DNA from: Pagrus major
Lineage: Eukaryota; Chordata; Actinopteri; Spariformes; Sparidae
Direction of reading: 5' to 3'
Length of the DNA stretch: 64,000 nt
Assembly (NCBI RefSeq): GCF_040436345.1
Contig: NC_133218.1
Coordinates: forward strand, 8,105,539-8,169,538
Part shown: positions 46,457 through 58,008 of the stretch, in pieces
Layout of the letters: each line of letters starts with the position of its first letter
How positions within the stretch are numbered: position 1 is the stretch's first letter
Notes under the pieces: model-generated
Database searches by the model: none
Told to the model about the DNA's origin: nothing
Seen by the model: the letters and a program-made list of their open reading frames with translations, nothing else
Program-made: the position numbers and the translations under genes

Positions 46457-47522
46457 CTCTCCTCTACAGGTGTGTCTGCAGGAGGATTATGGGTTGGGGT
46501 CCTCACTGCTAGGCCTAAATAAACCTCTGAGGGGAGGACTCCACAGACAAACTACTTTTTAAACATGGTTTGTTATCTCTGCTCATTAGATGGATGAACA
46601 CAGCTTCTGTCAAGATAAACACATTACAAGGTCTTCAACCAACAAGACGTCACATCATCTCTGTCAAACTAACCTTAATTCAAACAGAATAATATATATC
46701 ATTGTCTCTTTGAAAGCTCCTCTTGTAGTTGTTCCATGCCATTTATTTGTGTGTATAAGTAAATAGTTGGGATACAAACTAATACATGAACAGGTAAAAA
46801 TGTTGTGAACAGATACGAACACCATTTTTATAGTAGTGCAATGCAGATCAGTGGTTCGCTTTTCAAACCTGCTGTCTACATTACTCACAATGCATCTTAG
46901 CCACTCAATGACATCACTGGAGGTCATTTATCAGATTACATGCAGCTTCCTCTGGAGCCACAAAATGTTTTATACTACTGTTTTCACATATGCAGTAGTA
47001 CTCCCCAAAACCATTCAACACACTTTAAAGTGTAAAATTGGTGGAGTTACCCTTTAATAGAGTAGCCAGCAGCTGATTAGCTTAGCTTAGCATAAGGACT
47101 GGAATTAGTGGAAGACAGCTAACCTGGCTCTATCTCAAGGTAGTTGTAGTCAGATAATACAAATCCACATTTGTTTACAACAAAATACAACATTTCTTGC
47201 AGTGTTGTCCTCATGATCAGGACAGATGGGATTGTTTTGTTGAGGACAGGTTCAGGTCCCAGGGGGATCCCAGGAAGCTGGATTGTCAGCTCACCTGTAA
47301 CAACATATTTGGCTGTGCTGACATGTTGACAATACGTTGGAGACGTTTATGTACTTTTTTTTTTACAAAAGTTAGCATGCTAACCAGCTAGCCCCAGTTC
47401 GGTGTTCACACTCACCTGAGGCGGCCAAATCTAGTTGAGCTGGGCCCCTTCAGCCTATTAAGTCCCCCTGTGATCAGCTGTGCTAGTCGAGGCAAACTCT
47501 AGGGCCACTGAGACGTTATGTG

Positions 47523-47923
47523 GACAAGATGTAAAGAAGCTCGTCACTGGGTACATCGTGGAGGAGATGTCACCTGTGTCCACAGTTAACTCAACCTCAT
47601 TTTGACGTATTATAGAGAAAATACCCACGAAGAGTAACGACAAACTGCAAACTCAAGAGAAAATATGCCGTGATGGCATTTAACTTGAAGGCCAGACTTA
47701 CTGAGAATGACTTTGTTTCCATCACAGCTCACATCTGGACAGCTGACAACAAAAGCACCAGGCTGAGAGGCTGCAGTGTTTGCAGTTTATATAGTAATAT
47801 AATGAGTAATGTAACTGATTACTTCTGGTACCAGGTAATAAGTAAAGTAATATTATCACTTTTTAATGGAGTAATAAGCAAAAAGTAACGTATTACACTT
47901 CTTGAGTAACCTGCCCAACACTG
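47523..47923 (+). mobile_element. hAT transposase relic, left arm
   Basis: The frame from about 47525 reads DVKKLVTGYIVEEMSPVSTV, then after one stop RIIEKIPTKSNDK. A further frame has FVSITAHIWTADNKS. Together these match the N-terminal half and first catalytic motif of hAT-Ac/ZBED transposases. The right end at 47923 is CCCAACACTG, the complement of the common hAT terminus CAGTGTTGGG. Several breaks show it is dead. Mirror copy at 53296-53696. Confidence 0.7.
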
Positions 47924-48144
47924 CTTATTTAATAGTTGATAGATTTTAAATGGTACTCTGTTATACTGGTATGTGTTTCTCTTTAGAAGGTGTAGATGGG
48001 TACACCAGACAAAGGTAAGTTGATACTTAATGACAAATCTCCTGCAAGTCTTAATCTCACTCACCAGTAATTCATTGATTGTTTATTTGACTCACTCTGT
48101 TGTAATATCTGTCTTTACATACGCTGCATCAACCTGTCTGCAAG

Positions 48145-48285
48145 AGCCGACAACGTGGTAGACTGAGAATCTACATCCAGGATTTCCATGATGAAGGAGA
48201 AGATACGGAGCAGATGAGAAGGATGGAGGACGACAGGACCAGCTGGTGGTGGTCAGCTTTCTTTCAGCGGCTGTCCCAGCAGTGA
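48145..48285 (+). other. Unidentified open fragment, left arm
   Basis: 47 codons after a CTGTCTGCAAG acceptor-like site, ending in a stop. The product is strongly protein-like (RLRIYIQDFHDEGED, then EDDRTSWWWSAFFQRLSQQ). The mirror copy (53074-52934, minus) differs by one conservative change, Asp for Glu. I do not recognise the family. Confidence 0.3.
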
Positions 48286-48329
48286 CATAACGTGTTGATA
48301 AGCTACAGCTAACATCATTCATGTGCATT

Positions 48330-49035
48330 TTATTTAATAGGAACCTTGTTGAATATTATTCCATTAAACAAATTCAACAACAAAGCTGTCAATAATGTGA
48401 AGGTTTTTGTAGTTTTTGGTGTCTTCTCTAACCCAACCAGCCCATGAAACCTGCAGAAACGATATTTGGTAGTTCAGCGTGCTTCACGTTTCTGCTGCGG
48501 CTGCAGCTGGATCTACTTGTGGACTTTTGGCATTTGGCTGCCAACAAGTGTCTGTGTTTATAACAGAAGGGAAGGTCTTTAAAAGGGTCTTGTTAACCTC
48601 CCTAGGACACTTGTTAACAACCTGTTAAGCACTTAATTACTGGAAATGTAGTCCTGTAAATGTAAGAGCTGTTTTTGTGCTGCTGTTGCACACTGTACAC
48701 AACAACTATAGTTTTATTGAAGCTTCTACAAAAACACATCTCTAAGGTGTTAGTAATTATGTCAGTTATGATTTGGACATATGGGCTGCTAATGTTAAAA
48801 TTCAGTACACTTGTTGTTTTTTGTGATCTTTATGAGATTATTTTTTAAATTGTTAATATGGTTCATAGTTTACCTTGACAAAATGTGTTATAGTGCTATA
48901 AGCTCTTTAGTATAAATTCTTTATACCAGGAGGAAAGGTCTTTAAGAGGGTCTGACCTCCCTGACCCTCTGACAATGTCACATCCAAATACATGTTTCCT
49001 GTTGTTCATATAGCACTGTCATGATATATCAGGAC
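48330..49035. other. Left-arm sequence with local duplication
   Basis: 48602-48655 repeats the stretch at about 50664-50720 (GACACTTGTTAACAACCTGT), and 48930-48970 repeats 48570-48600. The right arm has only one copy. No gene. Confidence 0.5.
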
Positions 49036-50659
49036 CAAGGGCGTAGGTTTGGTCTCAGCTTTGGTAGTGACATTACCAGGGGTGGACTGGGACAAAAATT
49101 CAGCTCTGGCATTTTCTGTCCAGACCAGCCCACTATATTATCAGCGGACACCACGAAGAAGTCCACAAATCTCGTGGCGTCCTTTCTCACACATACTACA
49201 AAGGAGAGTCATATTCCTTGATAGCAGTTAACAAATAAAGCACGTAGCTATGAACTCAAGGACTAAAACTGACAGCTATAGCAATCAACCAATCAATCTT
49301 TGTTCATTATAGTGTCAAATCACAACAGAAGTTATGTTATGACCAGGGGTGGGACGAGACTAACGGGAAGAACCCAAAACCAGAGACGGGGTGGAGTTTT
49401 TCTCACATCATTACTTACATTTGCACAACAGTTGGTGCATTTCTCAAAACAATTAGTACAAACTGCAAAACCTTGTTGATAACCTGCAAAAGCATGTCAC
49501 ATGCTCAAAATAGAGGTCATTCCTCAAAACCAAGTATTCCTATCAATGAAAGTGTGTGTGTCATAAAAAAAAGTCCTGACACCATCATTTATGAACAAGG
49601 TAGTCAAATGGCTTTGTCGTGTTTTCATTAGGACACTTTACTAGTGTTTCCCAATGCAAAAAAGCCAGATCTTTGTGACCTGAAAATGCTCAAGACTATA
49701 CACTAACACTATACACAGCCATTTGAAAACTACAGTAAAAGTAACACATTTACACACAAATTATACCTATTAGATAGTTATCACCTCAGTAAACAATAAA
49801 TGAATTGAAAGATTACAATAAATTCAATGGTAAATATTGCAAATTAAATTTATTATTTGCTATAGGTTTACTTGTGTTTTGTATCTCTGTTTACAGCTCA
49901 TCAGGCCACGTGAATGTTTACTGTTGCTATGGCAACAAGAGACCGCTGACGTTAGCATCTGTTAGCTAGCTTAGCTAAATCATCTGAACAATAATAACCC
50001 ATAATATCACAATTCGGCGTATTTGAACAAAATCAACCACAACTACCAACAGTCACAGCCCTTTAACTCTGGGCTGATGTGCTGCCACATGTTAGATTGT
50101 CAAAGTTAGAAAATAACGACTTCAGTCCCTGAGGAGCTACGTTAGCATTAGCGGCAGCTACGTTAGCATTAGCGGCAGCTGCGTTCATCAGTATGCAGTT
50201 AGTGAGGTCGCATCACATTCAATGTAAAAACGTCTTTTACTTTGTTTTGGACATGTCTCAAACATTTAGCCGAGCCAGCCCCAGGCTGACGTTACTGACC
50301 CTGTCTGCCTCCACTCGCTCATCATCGTCAGGTCCTCCTCCCTCGTCTCCCGGCGCAGCAGCACCTGTGGCTGCTGGCGGGTCGGTGTCACTGGTCCCGG
50401 CACCAAAAAGCTCCGTCAACTTCGCACATTTAGCAGCCTCCACCTCCAGAGACTTCAACTTTTTAATCGCTGTTTCTCAGCTGTTTCTTCCTCTTATCCA
50501 TTTCAAGTAGCGGACACAGTTTGGAAGATGCTCACTACTACCACTCACTAACGTTACTACTGGCTCAGCAGCAGACAAATATTGGTAGTGACTATTTTGC
50601 AATCCTCGAACATTGGTTGTGACATGTCACGACCATCTATATAGAAACCTACGCCCATG
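49036..50659. mobile_element. hAT element, 1.6 kb, left arm only
   Basis: The terminal inverted repeats are 15 bp with one mismatch: CAAGGGCGTAGGTTT at the left and, inverted, CATGGGCGTAGGTTT at the right. An exact 8-bp target duplication ATCAGGAC flanks it (49028-49035 and 50660-50667). The right arm has the empty site at 52060-52067 (one base different). At 50500-50258 the minus strand encodes a short N-terminal piece (KSLEVEAAKCAKLTELFGAG) like that of ZMYM/hAT-type transposases. The rest is non-coding. Confidence 0.8.
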
Positions 50660-51171
50660 ATCAGGACACTTGTTAACAACCTGTTAAACACTTGATTACT
50701 TGATTACTTCGTCACAAGCATGGAATAAAAATATTAAGAGGATTGTCACATGTTTGAACGTCCTTGATGTGTAAAAAAGGATGTGAATGGAACATTGTCT
50801 ACAGACCCTCTGAAAGCTTTTTACTTCTTTTACAATGTCAAAAAGAGAAAGTTTAATTATTTACTAATTACTACAGCTTTCACACTAATAATATTAATAC
50901 ATTACAGAAGCATTCATACTAATTAATTTCTATAACACTGAGAGAAGACCCTGTTAGTTGAGTGTATGTGTGGTGTGACAGTGATGGTGTGACTGATGGT
51001 CACTGCTCCTCTCCTCCGGGTGGAGGCGCTGTAGGACAAACAAACAGCTGGTTTGTGGAGGTTTTTGATGGAAACAAGAAGCTAAATGAGCAGTGATGAA
51101 GCTGTTGTAACATATACAGACGTTGTTGTTGAGCGTGTGTGTGTGTGTTGAACAGTAGAAAGAGTGTATAA
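50660..51171. other. Left-arm 7SL-flank sequence
   Basis: From about 50930 it matches the 3' flanks of 7SL genes 1 and 2 and is mirrored at about 51540-51790. No coding gene. Confidence 0.6.
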
Positions 51172-51225
51172 AGACTGGGTCCCGCTGTGTTACTCAGGCT
51201 GCACTACAGCGTCTATTCACAGGCG
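51172..51225 (-). pseudogene. Truncated 7SL 3' end at the palindrome centre
   Basis: 54 bp identical to the 3' end of 7SL, ending at CACAGGCG. It joins head-on to the full plus-strand 7SL gene 10 bp later and is the innermost part of the left arm. Confidence 0.85.
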
Positions 51226-51234
51226 GGCTCTCTC

Positions 51235-51531
51235 GCCGGGTGCGGTGGCGCGCGCCTGTAATCCAAGCTCCCGGGAGGCTGAGGCTGGAGGATCGTTTGA
51301 GCTCAGGACCTCTGAGCTGCAGCGGACTGTGTCGAGCGGGTGTCCGCACTAAGTTCGGTATCGATATGGTGCTCCTGGGGGAGCCCGGGACCACCAGGTC
51401 GTCTAAGGAGGGGTGCACCGGCCCAGGTCGGAGACGGAGCAGGTCAAAGCCCCCGTGCCGCTCAGTAGTGGGATCGCGCCTGTGAATAGACGCTGTAGTG
51501 CAGCCTGAGTAACACAGCGGGACCCAGTCTT
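51235..51531 (+). ncRNA. rn7sl: 7SL (SRP) RNA gene 3, promoterless
   Basis: 297 bp, full length, with the same Alu and S domains as genes 1 and 2 and the gene-1 base at their one differing site. Only about 10 bp (CTCTCTC side) of the normal upstream flank remain before the inverted 7SL fragment, so the CRE and the rest of the upstream promoter are missing. Transcription should be weak or absent. Its first ~240 bp form the spacer of the giant inverted repeat and its 3' end belongs to the right arm. Confidence 0.88.
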
Positions 51532-51539
51532 TATACACT

Positions 51540-52597
51540 CTTTCTACTGTTCAACACACACACACACGCTCAACAACAACGTCTGTATGTTACAACAGCT
51601 TCATCACTGCTCATTTAGCTTCTTGTTTCCATCAAAAACCTCCACAAACCAGCTGTTTGTTTGTCCTACAGCGCCTCCACCTGGAGGAGAGGAGCAGTGA
51701 CCATCAGTCACACCATCACTGTCACACCACACATACACTCAACTAACAGGGTCTTCTCTCAGTGTTATAGTGATTAATTAGTACGAATGCTTCTGTAATG
51801 TTAATATTATTAGTGTGAATGCTGTAGTAATTAGTAAATAATTAAAGTTTGTCTTTTTTCCAACAATTGACTTTGTAAAGAAGTAAAAAGCTTTCAGAGG
51901 GTCTGTAGACAATGTTCCATTCACATCCTATTTTACACATCAAGTACGTTCAAACATGTGACAATCCTGTTAATATTTTTATTCCATGCTTGTGACGAAA
52001 TATATGAAATTATGGACTACATTTCCAGTAATTAAGTGTTTAACAGGTTGTTAACAAGTGTCCTAATATATCATGACAGTGCTATATGAACAACAGGAAA
52101 CATGTATTTGGATGTGACATTGTCAGAGGGTCAGGGAGGTCAGACCCTCTTAAAGACCTTCCCTTCTGTTATAAACACAGACACTTGTTGGCAGCCAAAT
52201 GCCAAAAGTCCACAAGTAGATCCAGCTGCAGCCGCAGCAGAAACGTGAAGCACGCTGAACTACCAAATATCGTTTCTGCAGGTTTCATGGGCTGGTTGGG
52301 TTAGAGAAGACACCAAAAACTACTTTTTATGTTCATCAACATAGCAACTTCTGGAAAATTCAGAATGTTCTACATTGAGACTTTTTGAAACAAGTTTTAA
52401 CGTCTTCTGGCTGCAGTCTAATGAAGTTTATGATCTTCTGCTTTGTACTGTTTCTGTTTTTCAGGCACACTTGTGATGAAAGGCTCATTTACATACAGTA
52501 CTCAGCAACCGACTGTATTTGATTTAACAAATTAATATTTTTAATCTTTTACATTTTTTTATTCAGGCTGAACCGTCTGTTTCTTCCTCGACTATCT
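51540..52597. other. Right-arm 7SL flank and non-coding sequence
   Basis: Mirrors 48420-51170 without the hAT insertion. No gene is supported. Confidence 0.5.
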
Positions 52598-52767
52598 TCA
52601 TTTCTGATCATTGATGCAAAGATGTGTTGACAACTTCCTGTGTGTAGGTGTGTGAGTAGGGGGCTGAGAGTGGCTCAGTGGTCTGCTGGATCTTTCTGCT
52701 ATGATTGGATGGTAAACGTCGTCTCTCAGCTGCTGCAGGAACACCATAAACACAGAGTGGTCCTGCC
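52598..52767 (-). other. Possible terminal exon, unidentified
   Basis: After a GTTTCTGTTTCAG acceptor the frame runs 55 codons (HSVFMVFLQQLRDDVYHPII near its start) to a stop, with AATAAA about 40 bp later. The second half is low-complexity Pro/Thr/His. The left arm has lost this region. It may be the 3' exon of the same lost gene as the fragment at 52934-53074. Confidence 0.25.
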
Positions 52768-52933
52768 CTGAAACAGAAACACAGCTCATGAATCAGTTTG
52801 GACACAAATATACAACCTTCACATTATTGACAGCTTTGTTGTTGAATTTGTTTAATGGAATAATATTCAACAAGGTTCCTATTAAATAAAATGCACATGA
52901 ATGATGTTAGCTGTAGCTTATCAACACGTTATG

Positions 52934-53074
52934 TCACTGCTGGGACAGCCGCTGAAAGAAAGCTGACCACCACCAGCTGGTCCTGTCGTCCTCCATCCTT
53001 CTCATCTGCTCCGTATCTTCTCCGTCATCATGGAAATCCTGGATGTAGATTCTCAGTCTACCACGTTGTCGGCT
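52934..53074 (-). other. Unidentified open fragment, right arm
   Basis: Mirror of 48145-48285, 46 residues plus stop, with Asp where the left arm has Glu (FHDDGED). The frame is open in both arms. Confidence 0.3.
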
Positions 53075-53295
53075 CTTGCAGACAGGTTGATGCAGCGTAT
53101 GTAAAGACAGATATTACAACAGAGTGAGTCAAATAAACAATCAATGAATTACTGGTGAGTGAGATTAAGACTTGCAGGAGATTTGTCATTAAGTATCAAC
53201 TTACCTTTGTCTGGTGTACCCATCTACACCTTCTAAAGAGAAACACATACCAGTATAACAGAGTACCATTTAAAATCTATCAACTATTAAATAAG

Positions 53296-53696
53296 CAGTG
53301 TTGGGCAGGTTACTCAAGAAGTGTAATACGTTACTTTTTGCTTATTACTCCATTAAAAAGTGATAATATTACTTTACTTATTACCTGGTACCAGAAGTAA
53401 TCAGTTACATTACTCATTATATTACTATATAAACTGCAAACACTGCAGCCTCTCAGCCTGGTGCTTTTGTTGTCAGCTGTCCAGATGTGAGCTGTGATGG
53501 AAACAAAGTCATTCTCAGTAAGTCTGGCCTTCAAGTTAAATGCCATCACGGCATATTTTCTCTTGAGTTTGCAGTTTGTCGTTACTCTTCGTGGGTATTT
53601 TCTCTATAATACGTCAAAATGAGGTTGAGTTAACTGTGGACACAGGTGACATCTCCTCCACGATGTACCCAGTGACGAGCTTCTTTACATCTTGTC
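53296..53696 (-). mobile_element. hAT transposase relic, right arm
   Basis: Exact mirror of 47523-47923. It begins CAGTGTTGGGCAGGTTACTC, a typical hAT end. It predates the inverted duplication. Confidence 0.7.
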
Positions 53697-53699
53697 CAC

Positions 53700-54760
53700 A
53701 TAACGTCTCAGTGGCCCTAGAGTTTGCCTCGACTAGCACAGCTGATCACAGGGGGACTTAATAGGCTGAAGGGGCCCAGCTCAACTAGATTTGGCCGCCT
53801 CAGGTGAGTGTGAACACCGAACTGGGGCTAGCTGGTTAGCATGCTAACTTTTGTAAAAAAAAAAAGTACATAAACGTCTCCAACGTATTGTCAACATGTC
53901 AGCACAGCCAAATATGTTGTTACAGGTGAGCTGACAATCCAGCTTCCTGGGATCCCCCTGGGACCTGAACCTGTCCTCAACAAAACAATCCCATCTGTCC
54001 TGATCATGAGGACAACACTGCAAGAAATGTTGTATTTTGTTGTAAACAAATGTGGATTTGTATTATCTGACTACAACTACCTTGAGATAGAGCCAGGTTA
54101 GCTGTCTTCCACTAATTCCAGTCCTTATGCTAAGCTAAGCTAATCAGCTGCTGGCTACTCTATTAAAGGGTAACTCCACCAATTTTACACTTTAAAGTGT
54201 GTTGAATGGTTTTGGGGAGTACTACTGCATATGTGAAAACAGTAGTATAAAACATTTTGTGGCTCCAGAGGAAGCTGCATGTAATCTGATAAATGACCTC
54301 CAGTGATGTCATTGAGTGGCTAAGATGCATTGTGGGTAATGTAGACAGCAGGTTTGAAAAGCGAACCACTTATCTGCATTGCACTACTATAAAAATGGTG
54401 TTCGTATCTGTTCACAACATTTTTACCTGTTCATGTATTAGTTTGTATCCCAACTATTTACTTATACACACAAATAAATGGCATGGAACAACTACAAGAG
54501 GAGCTTTCAAAGAGACAATGATATATATTATTCTGTTTGAATTAAGGTTAGTTTGACAGAGATGATGTGACGTCTTGTTGGTTGAAGACCTTGTAATGTG
54601 TTTATCTTGACAGAAGCTGTGTTCATCCATCTAATGAGCAGAGATAACAAACCATGTTTAAAAAGTAGTTTGTCTGTGGAGTCCTCCCCTCAGAGGTTTA
54701 TTTAGGCCTAGCAGTGAGGACCCCAACCCATAATCCTCCTGCAGACACACCTGTAGAGGA
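53700..54760. other. HCE6 upstream flank
   Basis: Mirror of 46460-47520, with a MITE fragment at 54095-54155 and HCE upstream sequence from about 54170. No gene. Confidence 0.5.
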
Positions 54761-54763
54761 GAG

Positions 54764-54769
54764 TATAAA
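54764..54769 (+). promoter_or_regulatory. TATA box of HCE6
   Basis: TATAAA 97-102 bp before the ATG. The transcript should start near 54795. Confidence 0.8.
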
Positions 54770-54865
54770 GAGCCTGGACTGAACTGAGTCACACATCAAG
54801 CTTCACAGAGTCTCTCCACAGCAGCTCTCCACAGAAGCTCCACAGCCTCCAGACCGACCCTGAAG

Positions 54866-55657
54866 ATGACTCCCTCTGCCAGCCTGCTGCTGCTGCTCCT
54901 GCTCGGCCTCTGTCAGGCACATCCTCTCCAGGAGGAAGGAGGCCAAGAAGAAGAAGAAGTCCCAGACAGCATGGACATCACCACCAGGATTCTGACCTCC
55001 AACAACGCCACCGATGAGTTCCTGCTGGAAGGAGACCTGCTGGCTCCCACAACCAGAAACGCCATGACGTGCTGGTCCCAGAGCTGCCAGTGGAGGAAAG
55101 CTTCCAACGGCATGGTGATGATCCCCTTCACCATGAGCGGTGAGTTCAGCGGCTGGGAGAGGCAGAAGATCGACAACGCCATGAAGGCCTTCCACAGCAG
55201 TACCTGCATCCGCTTCGTCCCCCGTCAGAACGAGTACGACTACATCAGCGTGGAGAACAAAGGCGGATGTTTCTCCGCTCTGGGCAGAACGGGAGGCAGA
55301 CAGGTGCTCTCTCTCAACAGGCAGGGCTGCCTCTACCACGGCATCATCCAGCACGAGATCAACCACGCTCTGGGCTTCCAGCACGAACAGACCAGGAGCG
55401 ACCGCGACTACTACGTCAGGATCAACTGGGAGAACATCGACCCCAACATGGCCTACAACTTCTACAAGCAGAACACCAACAACCTGAACACCCCCTACGA
55501 CTACTCCTCCATCATGCACTATGGAAGAACAGCCTTCTCCATCCAGCACGGCAGGGACTCCATCACCCCCATCCCCAACGCCAACGCGCAGATCGGCCAG
55601 AGGCAGGGCATGTCCTACTGGGACATCATGAGGATCAACCTGCTCTACGGCTGCTGA
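54866..55657 (+). CDS. hce: High choriolytic enzyme, copy 6
   Basis: 263 residues on the plus strand. It has Ser35 like its mirror partner copy 5, and Ser71 (CWSQSC) where copies 1-5 have Tyr. Position 71 lies between the extra HCE cysteines near the mature N terminus, so the change could affect that loop. Ser71 is shared with copy 7, the other plus-strand gene. The Leu-run codon is CTG, unlike TTG in copy 5. AATAAA lies at 55743-55748. Confidence 0.97.
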   Translation: MTPSASLLLLLLLGLCQAHPLQEEGGQEEEEVPDSMDITTRILTSNNATDEFLLEGDLLAPTTRNAMTCWSQSCQWRKASNGMVMIPFTMSGEFSGWERQKIDNAMKAFHSSTCIRFVPRQNEYDYISVENKGGCFSALGRTGGRQVLSLNRQGCLYHGIIQHEINHALGFQHEQTRSDRDYYVRINWENIDPNMAYNFYKQNTNNLNTPYDYSSIMHYGRTAFSIQHGRDSITPIPNANAQIGQRQGMSYWDIMRINLLYGC

Positions 55658-55749
55658 TAATAATGCTGATACTGGCCAAACAGCTTCCTGGTACATATGT
55701 GCAATGATTGTTCAAACTCATTACATACTGTACAGGTACAATAATAAAA

Positions 55750-56213
55750 GCAACACACCTGTACGATCACGGTGACCTCAGCCTCTGGAGGAATGGACAC
55801 TTCTCAAAGAGCCACCGCTCTGTCATCTGCAACAGATACAACATGATGCTACCACTTTCTAATATGTCACCTTTACAAAGTGTTGATGAGTTGTAACCTG
55901 TGGCTTTATTGATGATTAATCAATATATTTGACCACTTGACCCCTGACCTTGTGGCTGCGAGGCATTTGGAAGACAACCTGTTTATTAAAGTGTCCATCC
56001 GCTCAAATATTGTTTTGCTTATTGTGACTTATTACTGAAGTTTGAGCTTCACTGTGCAGTGATGTATGTGCTGAGTTTGACCCCAGAAGGTCGTTTTTGA
56101 ATTCATCTGCTGAAGGGCTCACCTCCTATAAAAGCACGACATCACAACTGTTGGAAGCCAATCATGGTCAAGTATGCAACTTGCACAAAACCACCAGTGC
56201 ACACTGAGAGTGA

Positions 56214-56272
<59 letters not shown>

Positions 56273-56740
56273 GACTTAACAGTGAAGTAAGAGGCATTTG
56301 GTGTCCAGTATTTAAACTTTTCAAATGATAAACATTTGCATAGTCATTGATTTAGGATCTTTTTTTAATGAGGGAGAAGAAGTACGTGTCATTTTAAGAT
56401 TTTTTAAAAAGGTAAAATCATATCAGACACAAAATATCATTCAAAGCAGAATATCTTACATGTGTTCAAACATGTCTGGAGTAGATGTTAAACATTAATA
56501 TCTTCATATTTGATGCGTTATCATTTGTTTTTTGTTTTATTGGTTTACACACAAATAATACAAATTAATATTCACATGAGCAACACAACAAGTGATGGAG
56601 AGGTGCAACAAACCCTCAGAGGTGCTTGAGATGGACACTCTCCACTGCAAAGACCACATTGGTTCATCAAAAATATTATTAAAAGGATGGGAAAGACAGA
56701 AAAAAGGACAAAAAAACATATACAAGTGTACAAATTCAGA
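55750..56740. other. HCE6 downstream flank
   Basis: Non-coding. It holds a (GA)n microsatellite at 56205-56269 and, on the minus strand, the exon-like segment with AATAAA that recurs beside HCE genes (about 56650-56537). Confidence 0.6.
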
Positions 56741-57485
56741 TAAAATTAGAACTAGTGGATAGTTTACGAGGTATATCCATAAGAATAACTTTGCAGAGAT
56801 AAAAAAACAAACATTAAACAGCGTTTAATGTTAATGCTTTTTAATCTTCTCAGTGTTATTGTGGTTAATTAGTGTGCACACAGTTGTCCACAGCACAACT
56901 CACTGTTTTTTGATTGTTGATAAGAATGTGATGCATGTTATGAGACACTGTCAACTGTCTTTATCCTGATAGTTCTCCTGTCTCATCTGTGAGACCCGCC
57001 CCAATATTACAACATCGCTCAGTCTAGAAACAATGTATTCTAAAGAGGTGTCAGTAATTCTTTTAAATTTGAATTAAAAGTCAGTTTAGTTCAGTATAGA
57101 GCTATTATTTGGAAGTGTATAACAATAAGTAGCAGCACTTCAGTGGGAGAAGTAGCATGTTAGATTGTTGTTGATTTCACATGTTAATTATTCTAAAACA
57201 CGTTTTTGTATTATAGTCATGTCATTTCAAAAGATTTTAAATAGTAGATGTAGGCTAAATCATCATGGCTGATTGGCTGCCCTGAGATTTAATTTGGTAA
57301 ATGTTAAATGTTGTGAATTTAGCAGCATGAGTAAAGATAGTCAGAGAAGCTAATTTAGCAGCTTGGCATTGTTTCTACAGAGAAAATATTTGTGTTAGAA
57401 CTCTGGGCTTCGTATTTTACAATTGCAAAGAAAGAAGGCACAAGACAGCAACAGTTCCCTTGTGATAAATGTATTTGGGTTACCC

Positions 57486-57554
57486 ACATATGCTGAATGC
57501 CTGCACTTTATTAATAGTGCAGGCATCTTTTCCCAAGATTTGTACAGCATATGT
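57486..57554. repeat. Nested hairpin, block 3 copy
   Basis: The outer and inner stems are both conserved, in reverse orientation. Confidence 0.7.
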
Positions 57555-58008
57555 TTTCAATAGCCCTGATTTTTTTTAAAAGTAATATAGGTAGAAATGT
57601 AGAACACTATAATTTGTATTGTGGTTTCTGTTCTTCCAAGAAAATCATAGAAATAAAGCAGCAAAAGAAAACAAATACATGATTCTCTTTAGTAATCCAC
57701 CTTAATATTTTGAACTAGAAATAAAAGGAGTTAAATGTGTTTATTTTATTTAATCCTGTATTAGCAGTTTCCATTTCCATAACTGTAATGGTTGCACATC
57801 AGTACATTTGTAAATGTGTTCAATAAAAGTAGTACAACACCTCTCACATCCCTGTCACGATCCATCTCTAACTTCCTACTTCATGTCAAACATGATTTCA
57901 AAGCCAGTTCATAGAAACATTCAAATGAAGCTGAAGGATAAAAAAAGAGAAACTTAACAGATACAAAAGCTGCAATATCAGAGGTAGAAGCACTGACTGA
58001 CATGGGAT

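Larger units (their letters stand above)
37103..51225 (+). repeat. Left arm of the giant inverted repeat
   Basis: Mirrors 51477-64000. Matching landmarks are HCE4/HCE7, the coiled-coil genes, HCE5/HCE6, the hAT relic ends (47923 and 53296) and 7SL-flank sequence. The arm ends inside the 3' part of a 7SL gene (51172-51225). It contains a hAT insertion and a local duplication that the right arm lacks, and it lacks about 490 bp present on the right (52323-52813). Confidence 0.9.
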
